Shown piece by piece: positions 1 through 8,644 of a stretch of 64,000 nucleotides of DNA. The stretch covers positions 137,275 through 201,274 of the forward strand of contig NZ_JAEDAJ010000003.1 in the NCBI RefSeq assembly GCF_016623465.1. The letters run 5' to 3'. Position 1 is the stretch's first letter, and each line of letters starts with the position of its first letter. The notes under the pieces were generated by a model, which saw only the letters and a list, made by a program, of their open reading frames with translations, made no database searches and had not been told where the DNA came from. Position numbers and translations under genes: made by a program. This DNA comes from Brachybacterium halotolerans (GTDB lineage Bacteria > Actinomycetota > Actinomycetes > Actinomycetales > Dermabacteraceae).

Positions 1-849
1 GGCGCCCGAGAGGATCGCACCGACCAGCGGCACGAACGAGAACAGGAACACGAGCAGCCAGATCGGCACGGCGTAGGAGCCCACGCCGAGGGCGATCATG
101 CCGATGCTGATGCCGGTCGCGTCGACCGCGGCGACCATGATCTGCGTGCGCATGTATGCCGACAGAGCCTTCCAGCCGCGGCGAAACGCCTCGTGGGTGG
201 GCACGCGCGCGGCCGGGGGCAGCAGGCCCACCACCCAGCGCCAGATCGTCGAGCCGCCCGAGAGCAGGAAGAACAGGGTGAACAGGGCGATCACGATGCC
301 AGTGACCACGTTGCCCACGGTCGAGACCGTCGAGAAGGCGCCGCTGATCAGGGAGTCCGTGTTCTCCTGCAGCTTGGCGAGGATCTCGTCCGTCGCCTTG
401 TTGATCATCGAGTCGTCGAGGTTGAACGTCGTGTTCGCCCAGTCGATCAGCGTCTGCACACCGGTGAGGGCCTTGGCGTAGATGTCGCCGGCCTGCGCGA
501 ACAGCTGGCGGCTGGCCAGCGTGAACATGCCGATCACCACGATGATCAGCGCCACGAGCGCGACGCCGCTCGCGGCCGCCCGCCCCAGGAACGTGTGCCG
601 GGTCAGCAGGCCCACCAGCGGGGAGAGCAGCGAGGCGACGAGGATCGCGATCAGCACCGGGATCACGATGGCCGTGATCTTGAGGATGCCCCAGATGATC
701 AGGGCGGCCGCGGCGGTGATCACGATCAGCCGCCAGGACCAGGCCCCCAGGCGTCGGATCCCGATCGGGATCTCCGCGACCTCGCGCGGGGTGCTCGGTG
801 ATTCGTCGGCGCTCTCGGCGTCCGCGAATCGGCGACGGGGTGTCGTCAT
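1..849 (-). CDS. AI-2E family (PerM/UPF0118) membrane transporter, 3' truncated
   Basis: The reverse strand is open for 283 codons from an ATG at 849 to the window edge, so only the N-terminal part is present. After a charged N-terminus of about 35 residues come two close hydrophobic segments, a polar region with an amphipathic stretch (roughly residues 130-195), and further hydrophobic segments. This is the layout of the AI-2E exporter/PerM family, whose members export small molecules or ions; the substrate cannot be told from sequence. A purine-rich AGAGGGGAA lies just upstream of the ATG. The gene is divergent from the ABC transporter at 1108. The family call is fairly secure, the function is not. 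Confidence 0.8.
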   Translation of the reverse strand, partial: MTTPRRRFADAESADESPSTPREVAEIPIGIRRLGAWSWRLIVITAAAALIIWGILKITAIVIPVLIAILVASLLSPLVGLLTRHTFLGRAAASGVALVALIIVVIGMFTLASRQLFAQAGDIYAKALTGVQTLIDWANTTFNLDDSMINKATDEILAKLQENTDSLISGAFSTVSTVGNVVTGIVIALFTLFFLLSGGSTIWRWVVGLLPPAARVPTHEAFRRGWKALSAYMRTQIMVAAVDATGISIGMIALGVGSYAVPIWLLVFLFSFVPLVGAILSGA

Positions 850-891
850 GGGAAGGTTCCCCTCTCGGATGTCGGCACTCGGCCAGGTTGC

Positions 892-897
892 ACTCTA
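892..897 (-). promoter_or_regulatory. possible -10 box of the AI-2E family gene
   Basis: TAGAGT on the reverse strand matches TANNNT and would place transcription start about 36 nt before the ATG at 849. No convincing -35 was found. Confidence 0.3.
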
Positions 898-1095
898 TCT
901 GCTCGCTCCCCGCCCGCGTCCCGCCGGTGAGCGGCGGCGGCGCTCGGACCCGGCGCTCGCACCCGGCGCTCAGACGATCGGCCGATGCCCGCGCCCCGCA
1001 CCGCGGTCGATCGTCCCGGTCGCACGCGGCGTCACCGACTTAGGTCGGGTGCGCGCACCGCCGACGGATGGTCGAGCCTCCCGCGGCCTCCCCCG

Positions 1096-1101
1096 TAGTC
1101 T
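1096..1101 (+). promoter_or_regulatory. -10 box, predicted leaderless start of the ABC ATPase gene
   Basis: TAGTCT lies 6 nt before the ATG at 1108 and there is no Shine-Dalgarno sequence in the gap. This spacing is that of a transcript beginning at the start codon. Confidence 0.5.
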
Positions 1102-1107
1102 TCGAGC

Positions 1108-1947
1108 ATGAGCCAGCCCACAGTCCCGGTCCACGAACCGAGTGCCGCCGCGACCGGCGGCGCGAGCCCCGCATCCACCGCCCCGCCCGGCGCAGAGCCC
1201 GCTCTGCACGTCGACGGTCTGCGCAAGTCCTTCGACGGCACCGAGGTCGTGCACGGCATCTCGCTGTCGATCCCGCGCGGCGCCTTCTACGGGATCGTCG
1301 GCCCCAACGGCGCAGGCAAGACCACGACCCTGTCGATGGCGACCGGCCTGCTCCGGCCCGACGGCGGCAGCTCGCACGTGCTGGGCGCCGACATGTGGAG
1401 CGAGCCCGAGCGCGCCAAGGCGCAGATGGGGGTGCTGGCCGACGGCCTGCGCACCTTCGACCGCCTCACCGGGCGCGAGCTGCTCACCTACGTCGGCCTC
1501 ATCCGGGGCATGGACCCCGCGGTCGTCGACGAGCGCAGCACCTCGCTGCTCGAGGCCATGGACCTCGCCGGGGAGGACGGCAAGCTCGTCGTCGACTACT
1601 CGGCCGGAATGACGAAGAAGATCCTCCTGGCCTGCGCGCTCATCCACGCCCCTCGCCTGCTCGTGCTCGACGAGCCGCTCGAGGCCGTGGACCCGGTCTC
1701 CGGGCAGCGGATCCGCCAGATCCTGCGCGCCTTCGTCGCCGGCGGCGGCACCGTGGTGCTCTCGAGCCACGTCATGGAGCTCGTCGAGGAGCTGTGCTCG
1801 CACGTCGCGATCATCGCGCGCGGAGAGATCCTCGCCGACGGCACGCTCGAGGAGGTCCGCGCGGGCGGCAGCCTCGTGCAGCGCTTCATGGACCTCGTCG
1901 GAGCGGGCGAGGTCGAGGAGGGGAGCCTGTCATGGCTGCAGTCGTGA
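1108..1947 (+). CDS. ABC transporter ATP-binding protein
   Basis: This 279-residue protein is the nucleotide-binding subunit of an ABC-2 type transporter. The Walker A motif GPNGAGKTT is at about 65-73. A signature loop in the variant form YSAGM is at about 164, Walker B LLVLDEP at about 184, and the switch histidine follows in LSSHVM. About 30 Ala/Pro-rich residues precede the domain. The ATG at 1108 is chosen because a -10 box sits 6 nt upstream. The 3' end overlaps the permease gene by 16 bp, so the two are translated together. The substrate is unknown; drug or antimicrobial peptide export is common for this class but is not shown here. Confidence 0.92.
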   Translation: MSQPTVPVHEPSAAATGGASPASTAPPGAEPALHVDGLRKSFDGTEVVHGISLSIPRGAFYGIVGPNGAGKTTTLSMATGLLRPDGGSSHVLGADMWSEPERAKAQMGVLADGLRTFDRLTGRELLTYVGLIRGMDPAVVDERSTSLLEAMDLAGEDGKLVVDYSAGMTKKILLACALIHAPRLLVLDEPLEAVDPVSGQRIRQILRAFVAGGGTVVLSSHVMELVEELCSHVAIIARGEILADGTLEEVRAGGSLVQRFMDLVGAGEVEEGSLSWLQS

Positions 1948-3722
1948 GGACCGACGAGCACGGGGCCCCTGCGGGCGGCCCCTTCGGCGCCGCGGGCAGC
2001 GCCCGCACCCCCGGGGGCTCCGGGACCTCCGGGACCTCCGACATCACCACCGCGGGAGGCTCCCTGCACGGCAGCGTGCGCGGCATGGCGCTCGTGCGGC
2101 TGCTCATGCGGCTGAAGTGGATCCTGTGGCGCCGCTCGTTCCGCAAGAACGTCGGCAAGATCGTCGGCACCGTCTTCGGCGGCCTCTACGGACTGGGCGG
2201 GATGGCCACCCTGGTCGCCCTGGTCGTCGCGACGGTCGTCATGGACGCCGACGGGTCCGTGTTCCCCACCGCCGTCCGCGCGCTGGGCACGGCGCTCGTG
2301 CTGGTCTGGCTGCTGCTGCCGCTGTTCGCCTTCGGCGTCGACGACTCCCTGGACCCCCGCAAGCTGGCCCTGTACCCGCGCACCGCACGGGAGCTCCAGC
2401 CGGGAATGCTGGCCGCCGGGGCCATCAGCCTGCCCACCCTGTTCACCGTGCTCGGGGTCGCGATCACGAGCGTCGGCGTCATCATCTGGGCGGCGATGCA
2501 TGCGGCCGGGCCCATCTGGATGGTCCTCGCGATCATCGCCCTGGTCCCCGCCCATCTCGCCGGCATCGTGCTCTGCCTGCTGCTGCCGCGCGCGGTCCTC
2601 GCGCACCAGGCATCGCGCTCCTCCTCGCGGCGCGGCCGCGAGGTGGGCGGGGTGATCGGCATCGTCGTCATGCTGGGCGCCCTCTACGGCATCAGCCTGC
2701 TGGGGCAGTCGCTCGACGGCGCGAACATCTCCCTGTGGTCGAAGGTGCTCGCCACCGGGGCGCAGATCGGGGCGTGGACCCCCTTCGGCGCGCTCTTATC
2801 CGTTCCCGTCGATCTCGCCCAGGGCGCCGTGCTCCCCGCGCTCGTCCGCGCGGTGATCGGAGCGGCCACCATCGTGCTGATGTGGCTGTGGTGGCGCCGC
2901 AGCATCGATCTGGCGATGCGCGAGGCCCTGGTCGGCGATGCCTCCTCCGGCAGCGCGAAGGTCTCCGCCCTGGTGCCGCGCTTCGTGCGCTCGAGCGCGT
3001 TCGGCGCGGTCATGGGCCGCTCCCTGCGCTACTGGCGGCGCGATTCCCGCTATCTCGCCTCGGTCGTGATCATGCCGGTCATGCTCGTCTTCTTCGTGGC
3101 GATGGGCCTGATCAACGAGAACAACCGCGTCACGCCGTTCATAGGCGTGCTGCTGGTGGCGGCGATCAGCGGGATCACGCTCGCGAACGAGATCGGATTC
3201 GACGGGCCCGCGGGCTGGGTGAACATCACCGCGGGGGTCCCGGCCCGTGCGAACCTGCGCGGTCGAATCGCCGCGATGGCCGTGTTCACCGTGCCGTTCC
3301 TGGTGCTCGCAGCGATCGTGATCCCGATCCTCATGGGCCGGCCGGACCTGGTGCCCATGATCCTGCTCGGCGCGCTCGGGCTGATGATGGGCGGCTGGGG
3401 CGCCTCGTCCCTGATCGGGACGATCATGCCGTACCCGACGGCCGCTCCCGGCACGAACCCGATGAAGGACCGCTCGTCCTCGAACGCGAGCGCGATGCTC
3501 GCGATGGGGCTGGCGACGGCCGCGGTGTTCGTCCCGCAGCTGCCTGCGGTCGGCGTCGCGATCTGGGGGCTCGTCGTCGACGGGCCGATGATCCTGATCG
3601 GCGCCGGGGTGCTCTCCCTGGTGATCGGGGTCGTGGTGCTGCTGGTGGGCCTGCGGCTCGCCGAGCGTCGGCTCGAGGCGCACTACGTGGACGTCTTCCA
3701 GCGGGTGCACCACCACGTGTGA
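1932..3722 (+). CDS. ABC-2 type transporter permease
   Basis: This 596-residue integral membrane protein is the partner of the ATPase encoded just upstream. About 60 Gly/Ala/Thr-rich residues at the N-terminus are followed by roughly ten to twelve hydrophobic segments in two groups, separated by a charged region near residues 340-370. It has no nucleotide-binding motif. The ATG at 1932 lies inside the end of the ATPase gene, a coupled start. The gene ends only 15 bp from the convergent rimI. It is not similar enough to a named transporter to give a symbol. Confidence 0.85.
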   Translation: MAAVVRTDEHGAPAGGPFGAAGSARTPGGSGTSGTSDITTAGGSLHGSVRGMALVRLLMRLKWILWRRSFRKNVGKIVGTVFGGLYGLGGMATLVALVVATVVMDADGSVFPTAVRALGTALVLVWLLLPLFAFGVDDSLDPRKLALYPRTARELQPGMLAAGAISLPTLFTVLGVAITSVGVIIWAAMHAAGPIWMVLAIIALVPAHLAGIVLCLLLPRAVLAHQASRSSSRRGREVGGVIGIVVMLGALYGISLLGQSLDGANISLWSKVLATGAQIGAWTPFGALLSVPVDLAQGAVLPALVRAVIGAATIVLMWLWWRRSIDLAMREALVGDASSGSAKVSALVPRFVRSSAFGAVMGRSLRYWRRDSRYLASVVIMPVMLVFFVAMGLINENNRVTPFIGVLLVAAISGITLANEIGFDGPAGWVNITAGVPARANLRGRIAAMAVFTVPFLVLAAIVIPILMGRPDLVPMILLGALGLMMGGWGASSLIGTIMPYPTAAPGTNPMKDRSSSNASAMLAMGLATAAVFVPQLPAVGVAIWGLVVDGPMILIGAGVLSLVIGVVVLLVGLRLAERRLEAHYVDVFQRVHHHV

Positions 3723-3737
3723 GCCCGGGCCCTCCGG

Positions 3738-4319
3738 TCAGTCCCCCGCGACCTCGCGGATCATCACGCGGGCGTCGACCGGGCCGTGGGGTCCCGGGTA
3801 GTAGCCGGGCCGTCGGCCGATGTCCTGGAACCCCGCCGCCTCGTAGACGGAGCGGGCGCGCGCGTTGTCCTCGCGCACCTCGAGCACGAGGGCGCGCGCG
3901 CCTCCCTCGCGGGTAGCGCGCAGCGACCAGTCGAGCAGGGCTCGACCGATGCCTCGGCCGGGCAGGGTGGTGCCGATCGTGTGGAGGTCGGCCGAGTCGC
4001 CGAGGAGCATGACGCCCGCGTAGCCGACGATCTCGCCGGGGGCATCGGGCTCGTCGGCGGATCCGCCGCTCGGGGGCCCGCTCCCCCGCTCGACGATGAC
4101 GAAGCGGCGGGAGGGGTGCGCGATCTCCTCGCGCACCATGTCGAAGGTCCAGGCGTCCTCGGGGAACAGCCGCAGCTCGAGCTCGGCGATCGGCAGGGCG
4201 TCCTCGAGGGTGGCGATGCGCAGGCGCATCCCCTCGGGCAGCCGCGTCTGCTCGGGGAAGTCCTCGGGCTCCGGTGCGGACGATCGCTCGGCGGCGGGTT
4301 CGGGCGCGGGCTCGGTCAC
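3738..4319 (-). CDS. rimI: ribosomal protein S18-alanine N-acetyltransferase
   Basis: This 193-residue GNAT acetyltransferase is predicted to acetylate the N-terminus of S18. The acetyl-CoA loop is seen as LPGRGIGRALL, followed by LEVREDNARARSVYEAAGF, typical of RimI. An Ala/Glu/Pro-rich N-terminus of about 35 residues precedes the domain, and there is an internal Gly/Ser-rich insertion. The start is a GTG at 4319 that overlaps the tsaB stop as GTGA. It is the last gene of acpS-nnr-alr-tsaE-tsaB-rimI. The tsaD gene that often follows in related genomes is not here; a convergent ABC transporter lies downstream instead. Confidence 0.88.
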   Translation of the reverse strand: MTEPAPEPAAERSSAPEPEDFPEQTRLPEGMRLRIATLEDALPIAELELRLFPEDAWTFDMVREEIAHPSRRFVIVERGSGPPSGGSADEPDAPGEIVGYAGVMLLGDSADLHTIGTTLPGRGIGRALLDWSLRATREGGARALVLEVREDNARARSVYEAAGFQDIGRRPGYYPGPHGPVDARVMIREVAGD

Positions 4320-5023
4320 CGCCGCCCCAGGGCGCTCTTGCGCGCCGACGGCTTCTTCGCGTCGGGCTCGCGCAGGTAGAGGGGCTCGGTCGAGGACAGG
4401 TCCTCCCCCGCGTCGAGCCGGCGCCACGCCTCGCGCAGCAGGGAGCCGGCGTCGACGTGGGCGAGCGCGGAGTTCGGATGCAGGATCTCGCTGTGCAGGA
4501 GAGCGCCGGAGCCCGCGACGACGTCGCAGGCCATGAGCTCCTCGGCGACGTCCGCCGGGGCCGAGACGGAGGGACCCTCGACCCGCTCGATCCGCGCTCC
4601 GGGCGCCGACGGCGACTGCCCGTCGGCCCGCTCGTAGCGCGCCCAGTAGACCTCGCGGCGCCGCGCGTCGAGCGCGATCGCGAGGCTGCGGGCCTCGGGG
4701 GTCTCCTCGGCGGCCTGCAGGGCGAGCGCGTCGAGGGAGCACAGGCCGTGCAGCGGGATGTCCAGGACGAACGCGATCTCGCGCGCGGTCACGAGACCCA
4801 CGCGCAGGCCCGTGAAGGGGCCCGGGCCGCGTCCGGCGACGACGGCCTCGAGATCGGCGCGTCCACCGCCCGCCCGACGGAGGGTGTCGTCGATGAGGGC
4901 CATCAGCACCTCGTCGTGATGCCGCGCGCGGTCGTCCTGGCCCACGGCCAGCACGCGCCCGCTCTCCCGGTCCCCGACGGCCACGCCGACGGCTCCCGAG
5001 GTGTCGATCCCGAGCCACATCAT
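4316..5023 (-). CDS. tsaB: tRNA N6-threonylcarbamoyladenosine biosynthesis protein TsaB
   Basis: This 235-residue ASKHA-fold protein partners TsaD and TsaE in making the t6A modification of ANN-decoding tRNAs. It opens with LGIDTSGAVGVAVG and carries VAGRGPGPFTGLRVGL near residues 60-76, the two hallmarks of TsaB. ATG codons at 5023 and 5020 are both possible; the first overlaps the tsaE stop as ATGA and is taken here. TsaB normally works as a heterodimer with TsaD, which must be encoded outside this window. Confidence 0.92.
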   Translation of the reverse strand: MMWLGIDTSGAVGVAVGDRESGRVLAVGQDDRARHHDEVLMALIDDTLRRAGGGRADLEAVVAGRGPGPFTGLRVGLVTAREIAFVLDIPLHGLCSLDALALQAAEETPEARSLAIALDARRREVYWARYERADGQSPSAPGARIERVEGPSVSAPADVAEELMACDVVAGSGALLHSEILHPNSALAHVDAGSLLREAWRRLDAGEDLSSTEPLYLREPDAKKPSARKSALGRR

Positions 5024-5658
5024 GCCTCGCGCCCTTCCGTGGTCGTGGTGGATGCCTCGCCCCCGAGCGCCTCGCGGACCGCGCGGATCCGCGCGTCGTC
5101 CCAGCGCGGCCCGACGAAGGTGAGGGTGAGCGCACGGGGCTCGTCGAACTCCTCGCCGTCGCCGGCGGCGATGTCCTGCTCCGGCTGCGCCTGTTGCGCC
5201 TGCTGGAGCGGCTGCGCCGGCTGCGCGTCCTCCGCGCCGGTCGCGCGGGAGAGCTCGACGAGCAGGTGCGAGTCGCTCAGCTGCTCGACGACGTCGCGTC
5301 CCCACTCGACGACCATGACAGCGTCGGAGAGATCGGAGTCGAGGTCGAGGTCGTCGATGTCCGCGCCGCCGCCGAGCCGGTAGGCGTCGACGTGCACGAG
5401 GGCCGGCCCGCCCGCCTCGCTCGGATGGACCCGGGAGATCACGAAGGTCGGGGACGCGACGGGGCCGCGCACCCCCAGTCCCTCGCCGAGTCCCTGGGTG
5501 AAGGTGGTCTTCCCGGCGCCGAGCGGTCCGTCGAGCACGAGCAGGTCGCCCGCACCGAGGCGTCCGGCGAGCCGTCGCGCGAGATCGCGGGTGCTCGCGG
5601 CGCCGGTCGTGGTGAAGGTGAGCGACGCGGCGCCCGGTCCGGCCCCGGCGCCGCTCAT
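5020..5658 (-). CDS. tsaE: tRNA t6A biosynthesis ATPase TsaE
   Basis: This 212-residue P-loop ATPase is needed for t6A synthesis. The Walker A motif GPLGAGKTTFTQ is at about residues 44-55. SPTFVISRVH, HVDAYRL and VEWG follow in the usual order. TsaE is usually about 150-170 residues; the extra length comes from a Gln/Pro/Ala-rich insertion near residues 145-170 and a C-terminal tail. The start overlaps the stop of alr and the stop overlaps tsaB, so translation of the three is coupled. Confidence 0.92.
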   Translation of the reverse strand: MSGAGAGPGAASLTFTTTGAASTRDLARRLAGRLGAGDLLVLDGPLGAGKTTFTQGLGEGLGVRGPVASPTFVISRVHPSEAGGPALVHVDAYRLGGGADIDDLDLDSDLSDAVMVVEWGRDVVEQLSDSHLLVELSRATGAEDAQPAQPLQQAQQAQPEQDIAAGDGEEFDEPRALTLTFVGPRWDDARIRAVREALGGEASTTTTEGREA

Positions 5659-7085
5659 CAGCGCCGCTCCCGCGGCACGCGGTTGGAGACCGAGGTGAGG
5701 ATCTCGTAGGGGATGGTGCCCGCGGCAGCCGCCCAGTCGTCGGCGGTCGGGACACCGGGATGGTCATCGGGGAGAGTGGGCTCCGCGGCATCGAGGTCCG
5801 CGAGGGCGGGGGCCGACGGGGCCTCGTCGCTCGTCCCGATCGACTCCGGCTCCAGCTCGGGCGCCGGCTCCTCATCGTCCCGAGGCTCCGTCGGACCGTC
5901 CGCGTCCGCCGCGGCATCCGGCTGCTGCGCGGGCTCCTGCTCCGGCTCCGGTTCCCCCTCCGTCTGCGCGGAGGCGACGAACTGCGGGGTCACGGCGACC
6001 TCGGACGCGTCGTCGTCCAGGGGCGCGAGCGCCTGGGCGGCTCCGAACAGCACGACCTCGTCTCCCGCGCGGGCCCGGGACTCCGATCCCAGGTCCACCA
6101 CGATCTGGTCCATGCTGATCCGCCCGACCTGCTGGGCGCGGTGGTCGCCGTCGTCGGAGCGCACGAGCACGCTGACACCGCCGGAGGCGGCGCGCGGCAG
6201 CCCGTCGGCGTAGCCGATCGGCACCAGGCCCAGGCGGGTGGGCGCGGGGGTGGTGAAGCGGTGGCCGTAGCCGACGGTCTGCCCTGCGGGCACGTCCTTG
6301 ACGAGGGCGAGCCGGCTGGTGAGCGTCAGCGCCGGGCGCAGATCCAGATCGGTGGGGACGGGCGGGTAGCCGTACAGGCCGATGCCCGGGCGCACGATGT
6401 CGCGGTGCAGGTCGCGCCGGGTGAGGGTCGCGGCGGTGTTCGCGAGGTGCTGGAGCGGGATCGGGCCCGCCTCCTCCTCGAGGGCCTCGCAGGCGGAGTC
6501 GAAGATCTCGACCTGCTGGTCGGTCATCGGGTCCTCGGGGTCGTCGGCCGCGGAGAGATGCGTCCATGCCCCGCTGAGGCGGATGAACTCGTCCTCCCTG
6601 GCGGCGGAGCCGATCGCGGCGAGCTTCGCGGGCAGGGCGCCGTTGCGTCCCATGCCGGTGTCGATCTTCACGTGGACGCGGGCGCGGCGGTCGGCCTGGC
6701 GGGCGGCGTCGGCGACCATCTTGAGCATCGCGAGGCTGCCCACGGAGATCTCGACGCCCTCGGCGACGACGGCGGGGAGGATCTCGGCGGCGGTGCGCGG
6801 CTCGTACAGCCAGCTGAAGATCGGCACCTCGATGCCGGCGCGGGAGAGCGCCAGGGCGGAGGCCGGATGGGCGACGCCCAGCCAGGTCGCTCCCCCGGCG
6901 ACGGCCGCGCGGGCGGCGCTGAGCATGCCGTGCCCGTAGCCGTCGGCCTTGACCACGGCCATCAGCGCGGTGTGCTCGCGCAGCGAATCGGCGATCACAC
7001 GCGTGTTGTGCGTGATCGCCGAGGTGTCCACGACGGCCCTGTTGGGCACGTGCCGAGGATCCTCTGCGGGGATCGGGATGCTCAT
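5658..7085 (-). CDS. alr: alanine racemase with a long acidic internal insertion
   Basis: This PLP enzyme interconverts L- and D-alanine for peptidoglycan. The PLP lysine is in AVVKADGYGHG and the second catalytic tyrosine region is GYGHRF. The C-terminal ending PTADDWAAAAGTIPYEI is the conserved end of the Alr beta domain. At 475 residues it is about 100 longer than usual. Residues ~349-445 (positions 5751-6041) are a Glu/Pro/Asp/Ala-rich stretch between LFG and PTADDW, where other Alr proteins have a few residues. The frame is intact on both sides, so this is an insertion and not a frameshift. The ATG overlaps the nnr stop (ATGA). Confidence 0.93.
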   Translation of the reverse strand: MSIPIPAEDPRHVPNRAVVDTSAITHNTRVIADSLREHTALMAVVKADGYGHGMLSAARAAVAGGATWLGVAHPASALALSRAGIEVPIFSWLYEPRTAAEILPAVVAEGVEISVGSLAMLKMVADAARQADRRARVHVKIDTGMGRNGALPAKLAAIGSAAREDEFIRLSGAWTHLSAADDPEDPMTDQQVEIFDSACEALEEEAGPIPLQHLANTAATLTRRDLHRDIVRPGIGLYGYPPVPTDLDLRPALTLTSRLALVKDVPAGQTVGYGHRFTTPAPTRLGLVPIGYADGLPRAASGGVSVLVRSDDGDHRAQQVGRISMDQIVVDLGSESRARAGDEVVLFGAAQALAPLDDDASEVAVTPQFVASAQTEGEPEPEQEPAQQPDAAADADGPTEPRDDEEPAPELEPESIGTSDEAPSAPALADLDAAEPTLPDDHPGVPTADDWAAAAGTIPYEILTSVSNRVPRERR

Positions 7086-8644
7086 GCTCCTCCTGCCTCG
7101 TCGGCCGGCGGTCTCCGGTCGGCCCCGGCAAGGATAGTCGCGACGGCGCGCGGGAGGTGCTCGGCGACGTCCAGGGCGGCGATCGGAGCCGTTCCTCCGA
7201 GGGCCGCGTCACGGGCCGCGCGGCCGTGCACGAGGGCGGCGAGCGCGGCGGCGCGAGGTCCGGGCAGACCCGCCGCGAGCAGGGATCCGAGCACTCCGCC
7301 GAGCACGTCGCCGGCGCCCGCGGTGGCGAGCTGCGAGGTCGCGTCGTCCTGGCTCAGCAGGGGCTCCGAGGGGTCCGACGGGGCGATGATCGTCACAGCT
7401 CCCTTGAGCAGGACCGTCGCCCCAGTGGCCTCGGCGAGCGCGCGGGCGAGATCCGGCGCGGGCTGCTCGGGGTCGATGCCCAGCGCCCGTGCGAGCCGCG
7501 CGGCCTCCCCGGCGTGCGGGGTGAGCACGACGCCGGGGTGGAACCCGTCGAGCGCGCCGCCGTCGCCCGTGCCCACGGCGCCGAGCGCCCCTGCGTCGAC
7601 GACGCCGGGCAGTCGCGTCCGCTCGTGGGGCCGGTGCCCGGTGCGCAGGTCCGCGAGGGCGCGCGCGAGGCGCGGATCGTCCTCGGGAACGCCGGAGCCG
7701 ACCACGCGGGCCTGGTGCTTCCCCTCGCCCCCGACGACCTCGGGCCGACGGGCGAGCACGAGGTCGAGCACGCTGCGCGGGGCGTCCAGGCGCACCATGC
7801 CCGCTCCCGCACGGGCGGCGCCGCTGACCGAGAGCACCGCGGCACCGGGGTAGGTCCCGGAGCCGGCGGTGATCTCGACGACGCCGCGCGAGTACTTGTC
7901 GTCCCCGCGGCCCGGGGTGGGCCAGAGCGCCGCGGCATCGTCCGTCTCCAGGCGCTCGAGGGCGGGACGCTCGGGCAGGTGCGGGCCCAGGCCGATGTCC
8001 ACGAGGTGCACGGTCCCGGAGAGGTCGGCGCCGCCGGGCAGCAGCAGACCCGTCTTCACGGCCCCGAAGGTGACGGTCTCGCGGGCCGCGAGCGCACCGG
8101 GGTCGGCGGCGCCGGTCGTCGCGTCGATGCCGCTCGGCACGTCGACCGCGAGAACGGGAGCATCCAGGTCGCGCACCGCGTCCAGCAGCTCGCGCAGCGC
8201 AGGCGAGAGTTCGGGGCGCCCTCCGATGCCGGTGATCGCGTCGAGCACGAGGGAGATCGGGCCCCGCGCGAGGAGCTCGTCGAGGCGCGTGAAGACACGC
8301 CCGCCGCTCGCGCGCAGCGCCGCGGCCCCCTCCTCGTGGTGGCGTCCGAGGACGGCGAGCGCGTCGGCGGCGACCCCGCGGCGACGCAGCAGGGCGGCGG
8401 CGAACAGGCCGTCGCCGCCGTTGTCCCCCGCCCCGGCGAGCACGAACACGCGCGCGCCGGCGGCGGTCTGGGCCCCCGTCGGCCCCGCGCCCCTCGATCC
8501 CGCACTGCCCTCGCGCCCCCTGCGCAGATGCACGAGAGCCCGCTGCGCGAGCGCGAACGCCGCGCGCTGCATGAGCGGCTCCCCCGCCTCGAGCAGCGGG
8601 GCCTCGGCGGCGCGCACCTGGTCGGCGGTGAACGCGCGGATCAT
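7082..8644 (-). CDS. nnr: bifunctional NAD(P)H-hydrate epimerase / ADP-dependent dehydratase
   Basis: This 520-residue enzyme repairs hydrated NAD(P)H. The N-terminal half is a YjeF_N epimerase domain with LAGAGDNGGDGL and VDVPSGIDA. The C-terminal half is a ribokinase-like dehydratase domain with VLTPHAGE and AGAGDVLGG. The start ATG at 8644 overlaps the acpS stop as ATGA, and the end overlaps the alr start, placing it firmly inside the operon. The longer open frame upstream of 8644 lies in acpS and is not used. Confidence 0.93.
   Translation of the reverse strand: MIRAFTADQVRAAEAPLLEAGEPLMQRAAFALAQRALVHLRRGREGSAGSRGAGPTGAQTAAGARVFVLAGAGDNGGDGLFAAALLRRRGVAADALAVLGRHHEEGAAALRASGGRVFTRLDELLARGPISLVLDAITGIGGRPELSPALRELLDAVRDLDAPVLAVDVPSGIDATTGAADPGALAARETVTFGAVKTGLLLPGGADLSGTVHLVDIGLGPHLPERPALERLETDDAAALWPTPGRGDDKYSRGVVEITAGSGTYPGAAVLSVSGAARAGAGMVRLDAPRSVLDLVLARRPEVVGGEGKHQARVVGSGVPEDDPRLARALADLRTGHRPHERTRLPGVVDAGALGAVGTGDGGALDGFHPGVVLTPHAGEAARLARALGIDPEQPAPDLARALAEATGATVLLKGAVTIIAPSDPSEPLLSQDDATSQLATAGAGDVLGGVLGSLLAAGLPGPRAAALAALVHGRAARDAALGGTAPIAALDVAEHLPRAVATILAGADRRPPADEAGGA

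Noticed and set aside
2796..3716. A minus-strand frame of 306 codons opposite the ABC permease
   Set aside because: It is His/Asp/Arg-rich with no hydrophobic or catalytic pattern, while the plus strand gives a clear membrane protein.
5760..7853. A long plus-strand frame across alr and nnr
   Set aside because: It is antisense to two well-supported enzymes and has the repetitive Arg/Gly/Ala composition of a shadow frame.
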